Source of the DNA: Methyloprofundus sedimenti
GTDB lineage: Bacteria > Pseudomonadota > Gammaproteobacteria > Methylococcales > Methylomonadaceae
Length of the DNA stretch: 64,000 bases
Reading direction: 5' to 3'
NCBI RefSeq assembly: GCF_002072955.1
Contig: NZ_LPUF01000001.1
Coordinates: 1,138,896-1,202,895, forward strand
The notes under the pieces are model-generated. The model had not been told where the DNA came from. It was given only the letters and a program-made list of their open reading frames with translations, and searched no databases. How positions within the stretch are numbered: position 1 is the first letter of the stretch; the number at the start of each line of letters is the position of its first letter. A program made the translations under genes and the position numbers. Positions 34,414-44,446 of the stretch are shown piece after piece.

Positions 34414-36171
34414 TTGAATAATTTCCGCTATTTTATCTTCATCTTCCACCGATTTTGTCAGCTCGGGGTATTTCTGTTTTTTCTTGCTTACTCGGGTTTG
34501 CTTTATGCTTCCCCGGAGATAGAAATTCAGGGTCTGAATGATGAGCAAGAAAAAAATGTTCGCGCTTATTTATCTTTAAGTAGTGAGATTTGTGAGGCAC
34601 CCAGCTGGAAAATCAAACGTTTGTTTAAACAAGCGCCATTGCAGGTAGAGAAAGCTTTACGGGCTTTAGGCTATTATCATCCACAAATTACTAAAAACCT
34701 GAGTTGGCAAAATGACTGCTGGGAGGTTTTATTTGTTATTGATCCGGGACCTCCGATGATTATCGATTCTATTGATATTCAGGTGCTGGGGCCAGGAGCA
34801 GATGAACTTTTTTTTAGCGAAATATTGCAAGAAATCAGCATTAAAGTTGGCGATACAGTCAATCACGAAGTATATGACGAGATTAAAAAGAAATTAAAAA
34901 ACCGTGCGGATGCCAAAGGCTATTTCGATAATTATTTTGTACTTAAGCAATTGTCTGTCAATCCTGATACCAATACTGCTACTATTCAATTACATCTACA
35001 AACAGGCAAGCGCTATTATATTAGCAAGATTGATATTGAGAAGAATGCCTTAAGTATTTATTTTACAAGTAAATATTTGACGATAAAGGAAGGCCAGGCT
35101 TATGACCGGGCCAAGATTTTTGAGACACATCAGTTGTTAGACTCGTCGGATTATTTTAAAAATATCGAGTTAAAATACCAGCAAAATCAGGCACAGGATT
35201 ATCAGGCTCCGCTAACTGTTAAATTGACTAATCAACCTCAACATGTAGTGTCGGCAGGGACTGGTTATGATACTGACCTTGGTTTTCGGCTTAGTGCCGG
35301 GTATAAAAATAGATACTTGAATGAAAGCGGTTATCAGTTTATTTCCAACTTGAATCTATCACTTAAAAAATCTAATCTGGCGCTGGAATATTTGATGCCG
35401 CTGAGTAATCCATTAAAAGATCGTTTGTCTTTTTTTGCCGGCGTCACTTATGAAAATACCACCTATGTTGATAATCAAAAAGCTGAGATAGGGGTGCGGC
35501 TATCTAACCGCTTATATGGTCAATTAGTACTGGCTGAACAATTAAATTTTGTCTTTGAACGTTTTCGCAATTCTACAAATGATCCCTATCAAACGAGCTA
35601 TATGTTGGTGCCGGGTATTAGCATGTCCAATGTCAGAGCGACAAAAAAAGGCATGTATTTAGAAGGCTATAAATATATGTTTCAGGTGAACGGAGCGCAT
35701 CGTAATGTGGGCTCTTCAGTGAGCTTTATTCAGCCCAAATGGTATACCAAAATTTCTTACCCTACCTTTTATGGAGGGTGCCTGATAGCACGAGTTGATT
35801 TAGGGGCTACGGCTGTTGATGATTTTGCAAATTTGCCTACGAGTTACCGTTTTTATGCCGGGGGTGGGGAAAGTGTACGTGGTTATGATTATAAAAGTAT
35901 CGGCCCACGTAATGCCGCCGGGGATGTTGTCGGTGGGCGTTATTTAATCACTAGCAGTCTGGAATATGAGCAACGCGTTTATGAAAACTGGAGCATGGCT
36001 GCATTTGTTGATGCGGGAGATGCCTTTAATGACGTTATTGATATGAAGCTGGGTGTGGGTTTAGGTGTACGCTGGTATTCCATAGTGGGGCCGGTGCGGC
36101 TTGATCTTGCCGTACCTACGGGTGATTTCGGTGATGTGCATGTGCATTTTAGCTTGAGTACGGCCTTATGA
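34414..36171 (+). CDS. tamA: TamA, outer-membrane translocation and assembly module subunit
   Basis: A 585-residue Omp85-family protein. A TTG start at 34414 gives a signal peptide (GVFLFFLAYSGLLYA, cleavage before SPEIE) followed by three POTRA-like repeats (about 35-260) and the 16-strand barrel (about 270-585). The barrel has the lid-loop motif GGGESVRGYDYKS near 490-502, matching the VRGY/F signature that anchors the barrel. It ends in the usual short strand with a near-C-terminal aromatic (VHFSLSTAL). It overlaps tamB by 4 bp (ATGA), fixing the pair as an operon. TamA with TamB moves autotransporters and probably phospholipid across the envelope. Confidence 0.92.
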   Translation: MNNFRYFIFIFHRFCQLGVFLFFLAYSGLLYASPEIEIQGLNDEQEKNVRAYLSLSSEICEAPSWKIKRLFKQAPLQVEKALRALGYYHPQITKNLSWQNDCWEVLFVIDPGPPMIIDSIDIQVLGPGADELFFSEILQEISIKVGDTVNHEVYDEIKKKLKNRADAKGYFDNYFVLKQLSVNPDTNTATIQLHLQTGKRYYISKIDIEKNALSIYFTSKYLTIKEGQAYDRAKIFETHQLLDSSDYFKNIELKYQQNQAQDYQAPLTVKLTNQPQHVVSAGTGYDTDLGFRLSAGYKNRYLNESGYQFISNLNLSLKKSNLALEYLMPLSNPLKDRLSFFAGVTYENTTYVDNQKAEIGVRLSNRLYGQLVLAEQLNFVFERFRNSTNDPYQTSYMLVPGISMSNVRATKKGMYLEGYKYMFQVNGAHRNVGSSVSFIQPKWYTKISYPTFYGGCLIARVDLGATAVDDFANLPTSYRFYAGGGESVRGYDYKSIGPRNAAGDVVGGRYLITSSLEYEQRVYENWSMAAFVDAGDAFNDVIDMKLGVGLGVRWYSIVGPVRLDLAVPTGDFGDVHVHFSLSTAL

Positions 36172-39100
36172 GGATATTATTCCGTGCCTCTCTTGCGATC
36201 TTTTGCACAACAGTGTTGATACTTGTGGTGGTGATTGCCTTGCTGTTTTACAGTCCGCAGTTTAATCGCTGGGTGGTGTTGCAGGCCATCAATCAAGTGC
36301 CCGGGCTGAGCATTGCTAAAGTCGATGGTTTACTTTTGAGTGATATATTCGTCACTGATGTGAGCTACCGGGATGATGTGGTTGAGGTCAATATAAAGTC
36401 GCTGTCTTATCAGCTCAAGTTGCAGGATTTGCTGCAAGAGCGCGTTTTATTTGAGTCATTGCAGGCGGCAGGCGTTGATGTTGTGCTGCTTGACAGCACA
36501 GAACCCGTAGCAGAGGAGCCTGAATCGCCTCCTTTTGTTATGCCGGTGACTTTAATGGTTAGTCATATCTCTGTGAGTGACTTGAGTATTAGACAGGGTG
36601 AGTCCGATTATTTGCTAGACAAGATTAGCCTGGCTTTGTTGTATCAAGGGCAGGACTTGCAAATTAGCCAGTTGCTGCTGGATAGCGAGATGGTGCAATT
36701 GCAGGACGGCAATGTGGCCCTGGAATTAGGGCATAACACGCCCTTTACATTAGAGGTGAACGTGGCGAAATCGGTGCCTGACCTGGCCGATGTAAAGGCG
36801 CATGTATCGCTACACGGAGATACTCAGAAAATCTATCTGGATGCCAATGTGATGGTACCGAGCGCTATACATGCACAAGGCTGGGTAGCGTTGAGTGATG
36901 TATCCCCGCAGTTTGATTTACAAATAGCCTGGCCAGCATTGCAATGGCCTTTACAGGGAGAGAAGCAATACGCAAGTACAAATGCCAAACTCACTTTGCA
37001 GGGGAAAGCGGACGATTATATTGTGAATTTTGATAGCGATTTGTTTGCCAGGGATTTGTCAGCTGAGCACCTGCAGTTACAGGGACAGGGAAACGCCGAA
37101 CAACTCACCTTAAATACTTTGCTTTTAAAAGCATTAAAGGGCGAAATACTCGCTAAGGGGCGAGTTAGCTGGACAGCAGGATTGCCTAGTCAGCTACAGT
37201 TGCAGGCGAAAAAATTACAACTGGCTACACTTGCGCCGGATTATCCAGGTGAAATAAATCTGGACACAGAAATTTCAGGGCAGCTTATTAATGAGCCGGA
37301 TATTCATGTGCAAGTGAAAAAGCTGGATGGCATAATTTTAGATAAAAAATTACAAGGCACGGCTAACATTCACTATACAGCGGAGCAAACTTTTATAGAA
37401 AAACTGCATGCAAGTGTGGGTGCAAACTATATAGATATTCAGGGTGAGGTCGGCAAACGTAATTTAGTGCGTTTTATGCTGAATGCAGAAAATTTACATG
37501 ATCTCAGTCCTGATTTGATGGGGGCCGTGTTTGCGGAAGGGTCGCTGCATGGAACAATGACTCAACCCCAGGTGAAATTTCATTTATTGTCGGATGGAGT
37601 TGGTTTTCAAGAGTATAAAGTCGGCAGTATAGTCGCTAAAGCTATATTAGATACAGCGGGCGAGGGGCAATTAAATGTGCATGCGACTGCACAGAATATT
37701 GTGTTTAACGATCAGCAGATTGAACTCATTGAATTACAAAGTATTGGCCAAAATGCACATCATGAGTTGCGTGCTCAGGTGAAGAGTGAGCAGGTAAATC
37801 TGGACTTAGCATTACAAGGTGCATGGGAGCCAGTTGCCAGGAAGTGGCAGGGACAGATACAACAGCTGCAAATGCAGAGTGGATCGCTAGGCATATGGGA
37901 AATTATAAAAACCAGCCCATTGCAAATTGCCCTGGTAGATGAACAAGCACCAAAGCTGGATACAGAAATTTGTTTAGCTCAAAAAAGCGGGACGGGATTA
38001 CTATGTATAAGCGCTGTGTCAGAGCTGACCGGGCAAAAACTGACAGGAACTATTCAGCAATTACCTTTATCTATATTTGCCGACTGGATGCCTCCAACGG
38101 TGCAAGTAAAAAGTCTTTTGCAGAGTCGGTTTTCCTTTTCTTTACAGCAAGCATTGCAAGGAAATGTGCAGGTAACACTCGATCCGGGTGTCATGATAGT
38201 GCAAGACGAAGATATAGGTGTACAGCGAGTTAATTTTAAGATGGCGCATTTTGATGCCCAGCTTTTAGCTGATACGATGCAGTCCAATTTATCTATTGTT
38301 TTAAATGATGCTAATCATCTTAAGGGGCAGGTTAAAGTCCTGGGTCTAGCGAACATGGCAACTGCCACAATAAAAGGCTTACTTAATGTACATCTGGAAC
38401 AAATCGGTTTTATAAGTGCTTTTGCTGATTCAGTGAGTAATGTTGCAGGTCTTATAGAAGGCGAAGTGCATATACAAGGTTTATTAAAGTCACCAAGTCT
38501 AAATAACAGCTGGCTGAAATTACAGCAAGGTAGCTTGACTGTAATGAGTGCAGGATTGTCGCTTAGTGATTTGAATATTGAATTAACGCATGCACAAAAA
38601 GAGCGGATTTTTTTACGTGGCAGAACTGATATAGAAGGGCAGCGCCTGTTGCTTAATGGTCAAGTCGATCGTTATAGCAGCGATCAATTGCAGTACACTA
38701 TGACGATAAAAGGCGAGGAATTGAGGCTGATACAAATACCTGAGATACAGGCCTGGTTGTCTCCAGACCTGCAATTATCGGGGAATAAACAAGGCGCTAA
38801 ATTACAGGGTAATATAGCTGTGCCTAAGGCGATTATGGTATTTCAAACTATTCCAGAAAGTGCGGTAGGTCTTAGCGGTGACGAAGTGGTCGTAAGTGAT
38901 AAAAAACCGGAGGTCAAAACACCCGCTTACCTGGTTGATATGGATGTAACTATTACACTAGGTAAGGAGGTTTCTGTTCAAGGTTTTGGTTTGAAAGCAC
39001 GTTTAGAGGGCCAGTTACGCGCATTACAGGTAAATAATGACTTAAAATTGTTTAATGAACTGAATTTACGTGAAGGCACCTATATTGCTTATGGCCAGGA

Positions 39101-39629
39101 TCTAACTATTGATAAGGGGCAGTTACTGTTTGCAGGAAATGTAGAAAACCCTGGTGTCAATATTTTGGCTTCGCGTAAGGCCAGTGACTGGAATGATAAG
39201 ACTATCGCCTATTTAAGCTTGACCGGAACGCTAAAAAATCCTGTTACCCGTATTTATACTGTTCCGTCATCTAGTGATAATGATGCGTTAGCCTATTTGC
39301 TGACAGGTGCGCCGCTTAGTAAGAGCGGAGACAATAGTTCGGCCCTGATAGCTAAAGTTGCATTAGGCCTGGGGCGAGAATATGTTGATGCGGTGATGGG
39401 TACTGTTGGTATTGATGAATTGGAAATAAAAAGTACCGCTGTAGGTCAAAATTCGATGGTGATAGGGAAGCGGATAGGTCCTAATTTATATGCAAGGTAT
39501 ATTATGGATGTGCTGACAGCACAAATGCAATTTGCAGTGGAATATAAACTCACTAAAAATATCAGCATAGAAACGCGCGCAGGCTCAACATATAGTAGTG
39601 ACATTAAATATAGTATTGAGTTTGATTAG
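36168..39629 (+). CDS. tamB: TamB, inner-membrane-anchored translocation and assembly module subunit
   Basis: A 1153-residue AsmA-like protein. One N-terminal transmembrane anchor (about 7-28, LAIFCTTVLILVVVIALLFY) precedes a very long periplasmic beta-rich region. The C-terminal DUF490/TamB domain (about 850-1153) shows ASRKASDW, LSLTGTLKNPVTRIY, SSSDNDALAYLLTG and a final IGPNLYARYIMDV, and ends in ISIETRAGSTYSSDIKYSIEFD. E. coli TamB is 1259 residues, so this is a normal length. It bridges the inner membrane to TamA and forms a hydrophobic groove for lipid or unfolded outer-membrane proteins. The 4-bp overlap with tamA indicates coupled translation. Confidence 0.92.
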   Translation: MRILFRASLAIFCTTVLILVVVIALLFYSPQFNRWVVLQAINQVPGLSIAKVDGLLLSDIFVTDVSYRDDVVEVNIKSLSYQLKLQDLLQERVLFESLQAAGVDVVLLDSTEPVAEEPESPPFVMPVTLMVSHISVSDLSIRQGESDYLLDKISLALLYQGQDLQISQLLLDSEMVQLQDGNVALELGHNTPFTLEVNVAKSVPDLADVKAHVSLHGDTQKIYLDANVMVPSAIHAQGWVALSDVSPQFDLQIAWPALQWPLQGEKQYASTNAKLTLQGKADDYIVNFDSDLFARDLSAEHLQLQGQGNAEQLTLNTLLLKALKGEILAKGRVSWTAGLPSQLQLQAKKLQLATLAPDYPGEINLDTEISGQLINEPDIHVQVKKLDGIILDKKLQGTANIHYTAEQTFIEKLHASVGANYIDIQGEVGKRNLVRFMLNAENLHDLSPDLMGAVFAEGSLHGTMTQPQVKFHLLSDGVGFQEYKVGSIVAKAILDTAGEGQLNVHATAQNIVFNDQQIELIELQSIGQNAHHELRAQVKSEQVNLDLALQGAWEPVARKWQGQIQQLQMQSGSLGIWEIIKTSPLQIALVDEQAPKLDTEICLAQKSGTGLLCISAVSELTGQKLTGTIQQLPLSIFADWMPPTVQVKSLLQSRFSFSLQQALQGNVQVTLDPGVMIVQDEDIGVQRVNFKMAHFDAQLLADTMQSNLSIVLNDANHLKGQVKVLGLANMATATIKGLLNVHLEQIGFISAFADSVSNVAGLIEGEVHIQGLLKSPSLNNSWLKLQQGSLTVMSAGLSLSDLNIELTHAQKERIFLRGRTDIEGQRLLLNGQVDRYSSDQLQYTMTIKGEELRLIQIPEIQAWLSPDLQLSGNKQGAKLQGNIAVPKAIMVFQTIPESAVGLSGDEVVVSDKKPEVKTPAYLVDMDVTITLGKEVSVQGFGLKARLEGQLRALQVNNDLKLFNELNLREGTYIAYGQDLTIDKGQLLFAGNVENPGVNILASRKASDWNDKTIAYLSLTGTLKNPVTRIYTVPSSSDNDALAYLLTGAPLSKSGDNSSALIAKVALGLGREYVDAVMGTVGIDELEIKSTAVGQNSMVIGKRIGPNLYARYIMDVLTAQMQFAVEYKLTKNISIETRAGSTYSSDIKYSIEFD

Positions 39630-39871
39630 GACGGGCTGTCAATATGTTGATAGTTTAATCCACCCAGTAAAAGCTGATTGTCTTGTATTTAGTGGATAAC
39701 TTCATTTGACGAAATATTGTCATTATGGATGATGAAAACTGAATATGGCCTGTTTCCTGCTAATGATTATATGATACTAACATTCGTTTTCTGCGCTAAT
39801 TCAAGCCAGATTAAACGCGATGTTACCGCGCAAACAAAAAACTAATTTTTATTTTTACTAAAGGAGAAGCA

Positions 39872-40567
39872 ATGGCTAATATTCATTTTGTAGGTGGAGA
39901 AAAAGGGGGGGTTGGTAAATCTGTGGTTGCTAGGGTACTTGCTCAATATATGATTGATCGTGAAATTCCTTTTTGTGCGTTTGATACTGATCGTTCTCAT
40001 GGTTCTTTATTACGTTTTTATGCTAATTATTCTGTGTCTACGCAGGTAGAAGCCTTTGAAAGTCTTGATGCTATTGTTGAGGCTGCGATAGAAGATAATG
40101 ATCGACATATTCTGGTTGATCTAGCTGCACAAACATTTCACCCCTTTGTTAAATGGTTTGAAGAGACAGGGGTTGCTGAATTAACAGAGGAGCTTGGGAT
40201 TACAGTGACTTATTGGAATGTAATGGATTCAGGCAAGGACTCGGTTGACCTTTTAGATCCGTTATTTGCGCAACATGCCCCCAATATGAACTATGTATTA
40301 GTCCTTAATGCACTCCGCGGGGATAATTTTGAGATATTTGAAAACTCAGCAGCCAGAAAGCAAGCGCTGGAGTTAGATGCTAAAATTATGCCTTTAAAGC
40401 GGTTACACCCACCGCTGATGCAAAAAATTGATGCGACGAGCGCAAGCTTTTGGGCCGCGAAAAACAGTGTTCCTGGTAGTCCGGTCAAATTAGGCCTGCT
40501 GGAACGCCATCGTGTAAAAATATGGTTACGTGAAGCTTATCATCAGCTGGATTTGCTGGGCGTTTAA
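39872..40567 (+). CDS. ParA/MobD-like P-loop ATPase
   Basis: A 231-residue deviant-Walker ATPase of the ParA/MinD superfamily: GGEKGGVGKSVVAR (about 8-21, with the two lysines of the deviant Walker A) and ILVDLAAQ as Walker B. The sequence is closest in feel to the MobD-like group found on mobilisable plasmids and in chromosomes. No ParB, replication or relaxase gene is adjacent, so a partition role is unlikely. An AAAGGAGAAG ribosome site precedes the ATG. The target of the ATPase switch is unknown. Confidence 0.72.
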   Translation: MANIHFVGGEKGGVGKSVVARVLAQYMIDREIPFCAFDTDRSHGSLLRFYANYSVSTQVEAFESLDAIVEAAIEDNDRHILVDLAAQTFHPFVKWFEETGVAELTEELGITVTYWNVMDSGKDSVDLLDPLFAQHAPNMNYVLVLNALRGDNFEIFENSAARKQALELDAKIMPLKRLHPPLMQKIDATSASFWAAKNSVPGSPVKLGLLERHRVKIWLREAYHQLDLLGV

Positions 40568-40974
40568 TTCTGCATGATAGTCATTAAAACGATTCGCTCA
40601 CCAGCGTTGAATTCCTGAAAACTCGAAGGCTTTACCACCATGAGCTCAATATGGACTTGTGGTGTGTATAGCTCCGAATAAAGCGGCTATTACTCCTTGT
40701 TAAGGACAATTCCATACCTCTAACAAGTTACGACTTAAGCCCGTAAATCTTCAAAAGAATACGTTGAAGGCGGGTTGAATTGCGCTTACTCTTATTGCAA
40801 TTTTAAGCTAACTTATTATGCTTTGGCTTCAGATAGTATCTGAATAACGTTCTGTGCCTCAGTTGTAAAGACATTGATAATTGGAATGGTACAAGAAGTG
40901 CTTGCTATATTATTAATGACGCATGAATGTTGCAGCAGCTTCAATTAATAGTTACAGTGCAGGAGAATTCCAGT
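40568..40974. other. 407-bp gap before sdaA
   Basis: No gene, repeat or hairpin of note is recognised apart from the sdaA ribosome site (AGGAG) 8 bp before the ATG at 40975. An upstream TTG at 40927 is in frame with sdaA, but the peptide it would add does not match serine dehydratases. Confidence 0.4.
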
Positions 40975-42351
40975 ATGGCGATTAGTGTATTTGATATTTT
41001 TAAAGTTGGCATTGGCCCTTCCAGCTCACATACCGTTGGGCCTATGCGTGCTGCATACACTTTTGCAGAAGCTTTGCAGCAGCAAGAATGTCTGTCAGGC
41101 CTGGGATCATTGACTATAGAATTATTTGGCTCTTTGGGCGCTACGGGTAAAGGACATGGTAGCAATAAAGCGGTAATGCTAGGGTTGTTAGGCAAGATGC
41201 CGGACTCGATAGATCCAGATAGTATTGACGATAAACTTCAGCGCATCGAGCAATCGGGTGAGATTTATCTTTTAAGTCAATTTCCTGTTAAATTTAATCC
41301 GGCTGAACACATAATCTTCCACCGCAAAGCACTGCCTTTTCATGCTAACGGTATGCGTTTTACGGCGAAAGATAGTGATGGTACTCAGTTACTGGTAAAG
41401 GATTTTTATTCAGTCGGCGGCGGTTTTATTGTAAGCGAAACCGATACCAGTATTAGCTTTAATAACAATGATGACTGTTTGCCTTACCCTTTTAAAACGG
41501 CTGATGAGCTATTAAAGCTGTGTATGCTACATAAATGTTCATTTAGCCATATTATGTTTAATAATGAAAAAGCATGGCTTAGTGAAGGCGAAATCAGGCG
41601 TGATTTATTGCATATCTGGGAAGTTATGCGCTCTTGCGTGCAACGTGGGTTAGCCAATGAAGGAATTCTGCCTGGTGGCATGAAGGTAAAGCGTAGAGCA
41701 GCCGGTCTATATAAACAACTAATTAATGAAGAACAGGCACAGATATCAAAAGTGCCTATGGGGACGCTGGACTGGGTTAATCTATATGCACTGGCGGTAA
41801 GTGAGGAAAACGCAGCGGGAGGGCGTGTAGTAACAGCTCCAACGAATGGTGCTGCAGGCATTATTCCAGCAGTACTGCATTATTACTGGAAGTTTTGTAA
41901 AGATGCAAATGAAGAAGGTGTGATCCGGTTTTTATTAACGGCGGGGGCGATAGGTTTTTTGTATAAGGAAAATGCATCTATTTCGGGAGCTGAAGTCGGT
42001 TGTCAGGGGGAGGTAGGGGTCGCATGTTCGATGGCAGCAGGAGCCTTGGCAGAAGTCTTGGGAGGCTCTGCTGAACAGGTTGAAAATGCCGCTGAAATTG
42101 GCATGGAACATAATTTAGGACTTACTTGTGATCCCGTAGGCGGTTTAGTTCAAGTACCTTGTATCGAACGTAATGCGATGGGGGCCGTTAAGGCGATTAA
42201 TGCCGCGAGAATTGCCTTACGTGGTGATGGAACACACTTTGTCTCATTGGATAAAGTAATTAAAACGATGCGTGAAACGGGTGCGGATATGCAAACAAAA
42301 TATAAAGAAACATCACGAGGTGGTTTGGCCGTGAATCTTATTGAGTGTTAG
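40975..42351 (+). CDS. sdaA: L-serine ammonia-lyase (iron-sulfur L-serine dehydratase)
   Basis: A 458-residue single-chain SdaA; the E. coli enzyme is 454. I chose the ATG at 40975, after AGGAG, because families begin [23 protein letters not shown] and the upstream TTG adds 16 foreign residues. The beta domain has [12 protein letters not shown]. The alpha domain has [20 protein letters not shown] and the three cysteines of the [4Fe-4S] cluster in [13 protein letters not shown] and LTCDPVGG / [10 protein letters not shown]. It converts L-serine to pyruvate and ammonia through the cluster-assisted loss of water. It is monocistronic and convergent with gltA. Confidence 0.95.
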   Translation: MAISVFDIFKVGIGPSSSHTVGPMRAAYTFAEALQQQECLSGLGSLTIELFGSLGATGKGHGSNKAVMLGLLGKMPDSIDPDSIDDKLQRIEQSGEIYLLSQFPVKFNPAEHIIFHRKALPFHANGMRFTAKDSDGTQLLVKDFYSVGGGFIVSETDTSISFNNNDDCLPYPFKTADELLKLCMLHKCSFSHIMFNNEKAWLSEGEIRRDLLHIWEVMRSCVQRGLANEGILPGGMKVKRRAAGLYKQLINEEQAQISKVPMGTLDWVNLYALAVSEENAAGGRVVTAPTNGAAGIIPAVLHYYWKFCKDANEEGVIRFLLTAGAIGFLYKENASISGAEVGCQGEVGVACSMAAGALAEVLGGSAEQVENAAEIGMEHNLGLTCDPVGGLVQVPCIERNAMGAVKAINAARIALRGDGTHFVSLDKVIKTMRETGADMQTKYKETSRGGLAVNLIEC

Positions 42352-42396
42352 TTTTATACTGTGCAAAATTTTCGGGCTTAGTTTGCAGAATAATTC

Positions 42397-42511
42397 TCAA
42401 AACCGTGAAGCGGAGTATATAGTCACCCAGCGGGTGACAAGTATTTACGATCATTATATTTTATATTCAGTGACTTATAATGTTTTATAGCGGTCAACTA
42501 CGGTTTCCAGG
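42397..42511. repeat. Partial, inverted second copy of the CCTAG-ended MITE
   Basis: The reverse complement of this stretch matches 30143-30255 with a handful of substitutions. It begins with the terminal CCTGGAAACCGTAGTTGA (two changes from the end at 30143), then an almost identical internal part containing the palindromic GTCACCCGCTGGGTGAC, and stops near CGGTTTTG. The other terminal repeat is missing, so this copy is truncated and no longer mobile on its own. Confidence 0.75.
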
Positions 42512-42640
42512 ATAATAGTTGTCAGCAGAATAAAGCTATCAAAGTGGATTATAAACTGACTCGGGAGGTACGCCGTTTCTCCATTGCGTAGAACGTGACA
42601 TAAAATAACTGCCGTAATCTGAATATTGTAGATTTGGTTG

Positions 42641-42698
42641 TGTGATGCTCAGCATCACAAACTGCATTCCCATGCTGGAGCATGGGAACGAGAAAACG
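42641..42698. repeat. Tandem palindromes between sdaA and gltA
   Basis: TGTGATGCT-C-AGCATCACA (42641-42659) is followed at once by TTCCCATGCT-GG-AGCATGGGAA (42667-42688) and GAACGAGAAAA. Both could terminate transcription from the two convergent genes, though neither has a clean T run. The second shares the AACGAGAAAA tail with the repeat at 13528-13598. Confidence 0.6.
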
Positions 42699-42720
42699 GT
42701 TAAGTTCTTTTGAAATTCAA

Positions 42721-44019
42721 TTATCTAGTCGCAATGGGGGTGACATCACGAATGCCAGCGCCAGTATATAATTGTCTTGGTCGGCCTATTTTTTGTTCCG
42801 GGTCGGTAATCATCTCATCCCATTGTGCAATCCAGCCGACGGTTCTGGCCATGGCAAAGATTGCAGTAAACATGTCAGTGGGGATTCCCAGCGCACGTAA
42901 GACTATGCCTGAATAAAAATCTACATTAGGATACAATTTCTTTTCAATAAAATACTCATCTTCCAGGGCAATATTTTCCAGTTGCATAGCCAGTTTAAAT
43001 AGTTTGTCATCATGTAACCCTAATTCATTGAGTACTTCATGACAGGTTTGACGCATTAATACGGCTCTGGGGTCGAAGTTTTTATAGACCCGATGGCCAA
43101 ATCCCATCAGTTTAAATGGGTCACTCTTATCTTTGGCTTTTGCTATAAAGCGGTCGATATGCGCTACATCACCAATTTCTTCCAGCATGACCAACACGGC
43201 CTCATTTGCTCCGCCATGAGCAGAGCCCCACAGGCAGGCTATTCCAGCAGCCACACAGGCATAAGGGTTCGCACCACTGGAACCAGCCAGTCTGACGGTA
43301 GACGTTGATGCATTTTGTTCATGATCTGCGTGTAAAATCAGAATTCTATCCAGAGCTCGCGTTAATATAGGGTTTGGGAGGTAGTCATCACAAGGAGTGC
43401 CGTGTAACATGCGCATAAAGTTTTCACTGTACCCTAAGCTGTTTTTAGGATACATAAATGGCATGCCAGTCGAGTATTTATGGCACATAGCAACAATCGT
43501 TGGCATTTTTGCGATTAGGCGAATAGCGGATAATTTTCTGATTTCTGCATTTTTCACATCCATTGATTCATGATAAAAAGCCGACATTGCCCCAACAACG
43601 CCTACAAGAATTGCCATAGGATGAGCATCACGACGGAAGCCGTTAAAAAAATTGGTCATTTGTCCGTGTACCAATGTGTGATGGGTGATTTGGTGGACAA
43701 ATTCCTGCATTTCCGCGCCATTAGGCAACTCCCCGTTTAATAACAGGTAGCAAGATTCGAGGAAGTCGCATTTTTCTGCAAGTTGCTCTATTGGATAGCC
43801 GCGATACAGTAATATGCCTTTATCACCGTCTATAAACGTAATTTTAGAGCTGCAACTGGCGGTAGACGTAAAGCCCGGGTCGTAGGTAAATGTACCCGTT
43901 GTTTTATGCAGTGTTCTGATGTCGATTACATCTGGACCCAGGGAGCCTGAGTGGACGGGTAATGAACTGGTGTTTTCACTATTCGATAATGTAATGGTTG
44001 CAGTGGCATTTTCGGCCAT
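42721..44019 (-). CDS. gltA: Citrate synthase
   Basis: A 432-residue hexamer-type citrate synthase like that of E. coli (427). Active-site segments are visible: [12 protein letters not shown] (the first His region), [31 protein letters not shown] with the catalytic His, and [16 protein letters not shown] with the catalytic Asp. It condenses oxaloacetate with acetyl-CoA, the entry step of the TCA cycle. AGGAAGA precedes the ATG on the minus strand. It is a single gene. Confidence 0.97.
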   Translation of the reverse strand: MAENATATITLSNSENTSSLPVHSGSLGPDVIDIRTLHKTTGTFTYDPGFTSTASCSSKITFIDGDKGILLYRGYPIEQLAEKCDFLESCYLLLNGELPNGAEMQEFVHQITHHTLVHGQMTNFFNGFRRDAHPMAILVGVVGAMSAFYHESMDVKNAEIRKLSAIRLIAKMPTIVAMCHKYSTGMPFMYPKNSLGYSENFMRMLHGTPCDDYLPNPILTRALDRILILHADHEQNASTSTVRLAGSSGANPYACVAAGIACLWGSAHGGANEAVLVMLEEIGDVAHIDRFIAKAKDKSDPFKLMGFGHRVYKNFDPRAVLMRQTCHEVLNELGLHDDKLFKLAMQLENIALEDEYFIEKKLYPNVDFYSGIVLRALGIPTDMFTAIFAMARTVGWIAQWDEMITDPEQKIGRPRQLYTGAGIRDVTPIATR

Positions 44020-44446
44020 AATGTCTTCCTTTAGCTAAAGTGTTTAGTGCGTATTATTCATAAAAGCAAATATCAGTCCATGAATGTTTTTAAAAAATGC
44101 AAAATACGTAAATTTACTTGCAGAAGCGTTTTGCTGTTTTCTATGGGTAAGGGGAGGGAGCTGTTAACCAGTTCTGTTTGGCTTATGTTTGATGCTAAAT
44201 CGTTTTATTGGTAACAAGGTATGCAAAAGGTTCAGAAACCTTGATTGATTTTGGACAGGTAAATTCTTTAAAGATTTTATATGGGGTATGCGCAGATGTG
44301 GTTCGCAGTTGTTCCATAATGGTGCGATCTGGCATTAATTTTGTTTTATACGATGAATTAATAGTGATTGTGTTTCGGCCTGGAACTTGCTATATCTATA
44401 TGCAATCGCACAGTAATTAGAAGTTTAAATCGAATAGGGGTAAAAC
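44020..44446. other. Divergent 427-bp promoter region between gltA and the transglutaminase cluster
   Basis: It must hold the promoters of both divergent units. A small hairpin AAGGTT-CAGA-AACCTT is at 44227-44242. A 70-residue frame at 44208-44420 has no coding character. No confident -35/-10 pair or operator was identified. Confidence 0.4.

Noticed and set aside
34351-34548. 65-residue minus-strand frame over the tamA start
   Set aside because: It overlaps the tamA signal peptide and has no features of its own.
40927-40974. Upstream TTG start for sdaA
   Set aside because: The added residues do not match the family; AGGAG and the conserved start favour the ATG at 40975.
44208-44420. 70-residue frame upstream of the transglutaminase gene
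   Set aside because: It lacks coding character and a ribosome site and lies in a promoter gap.
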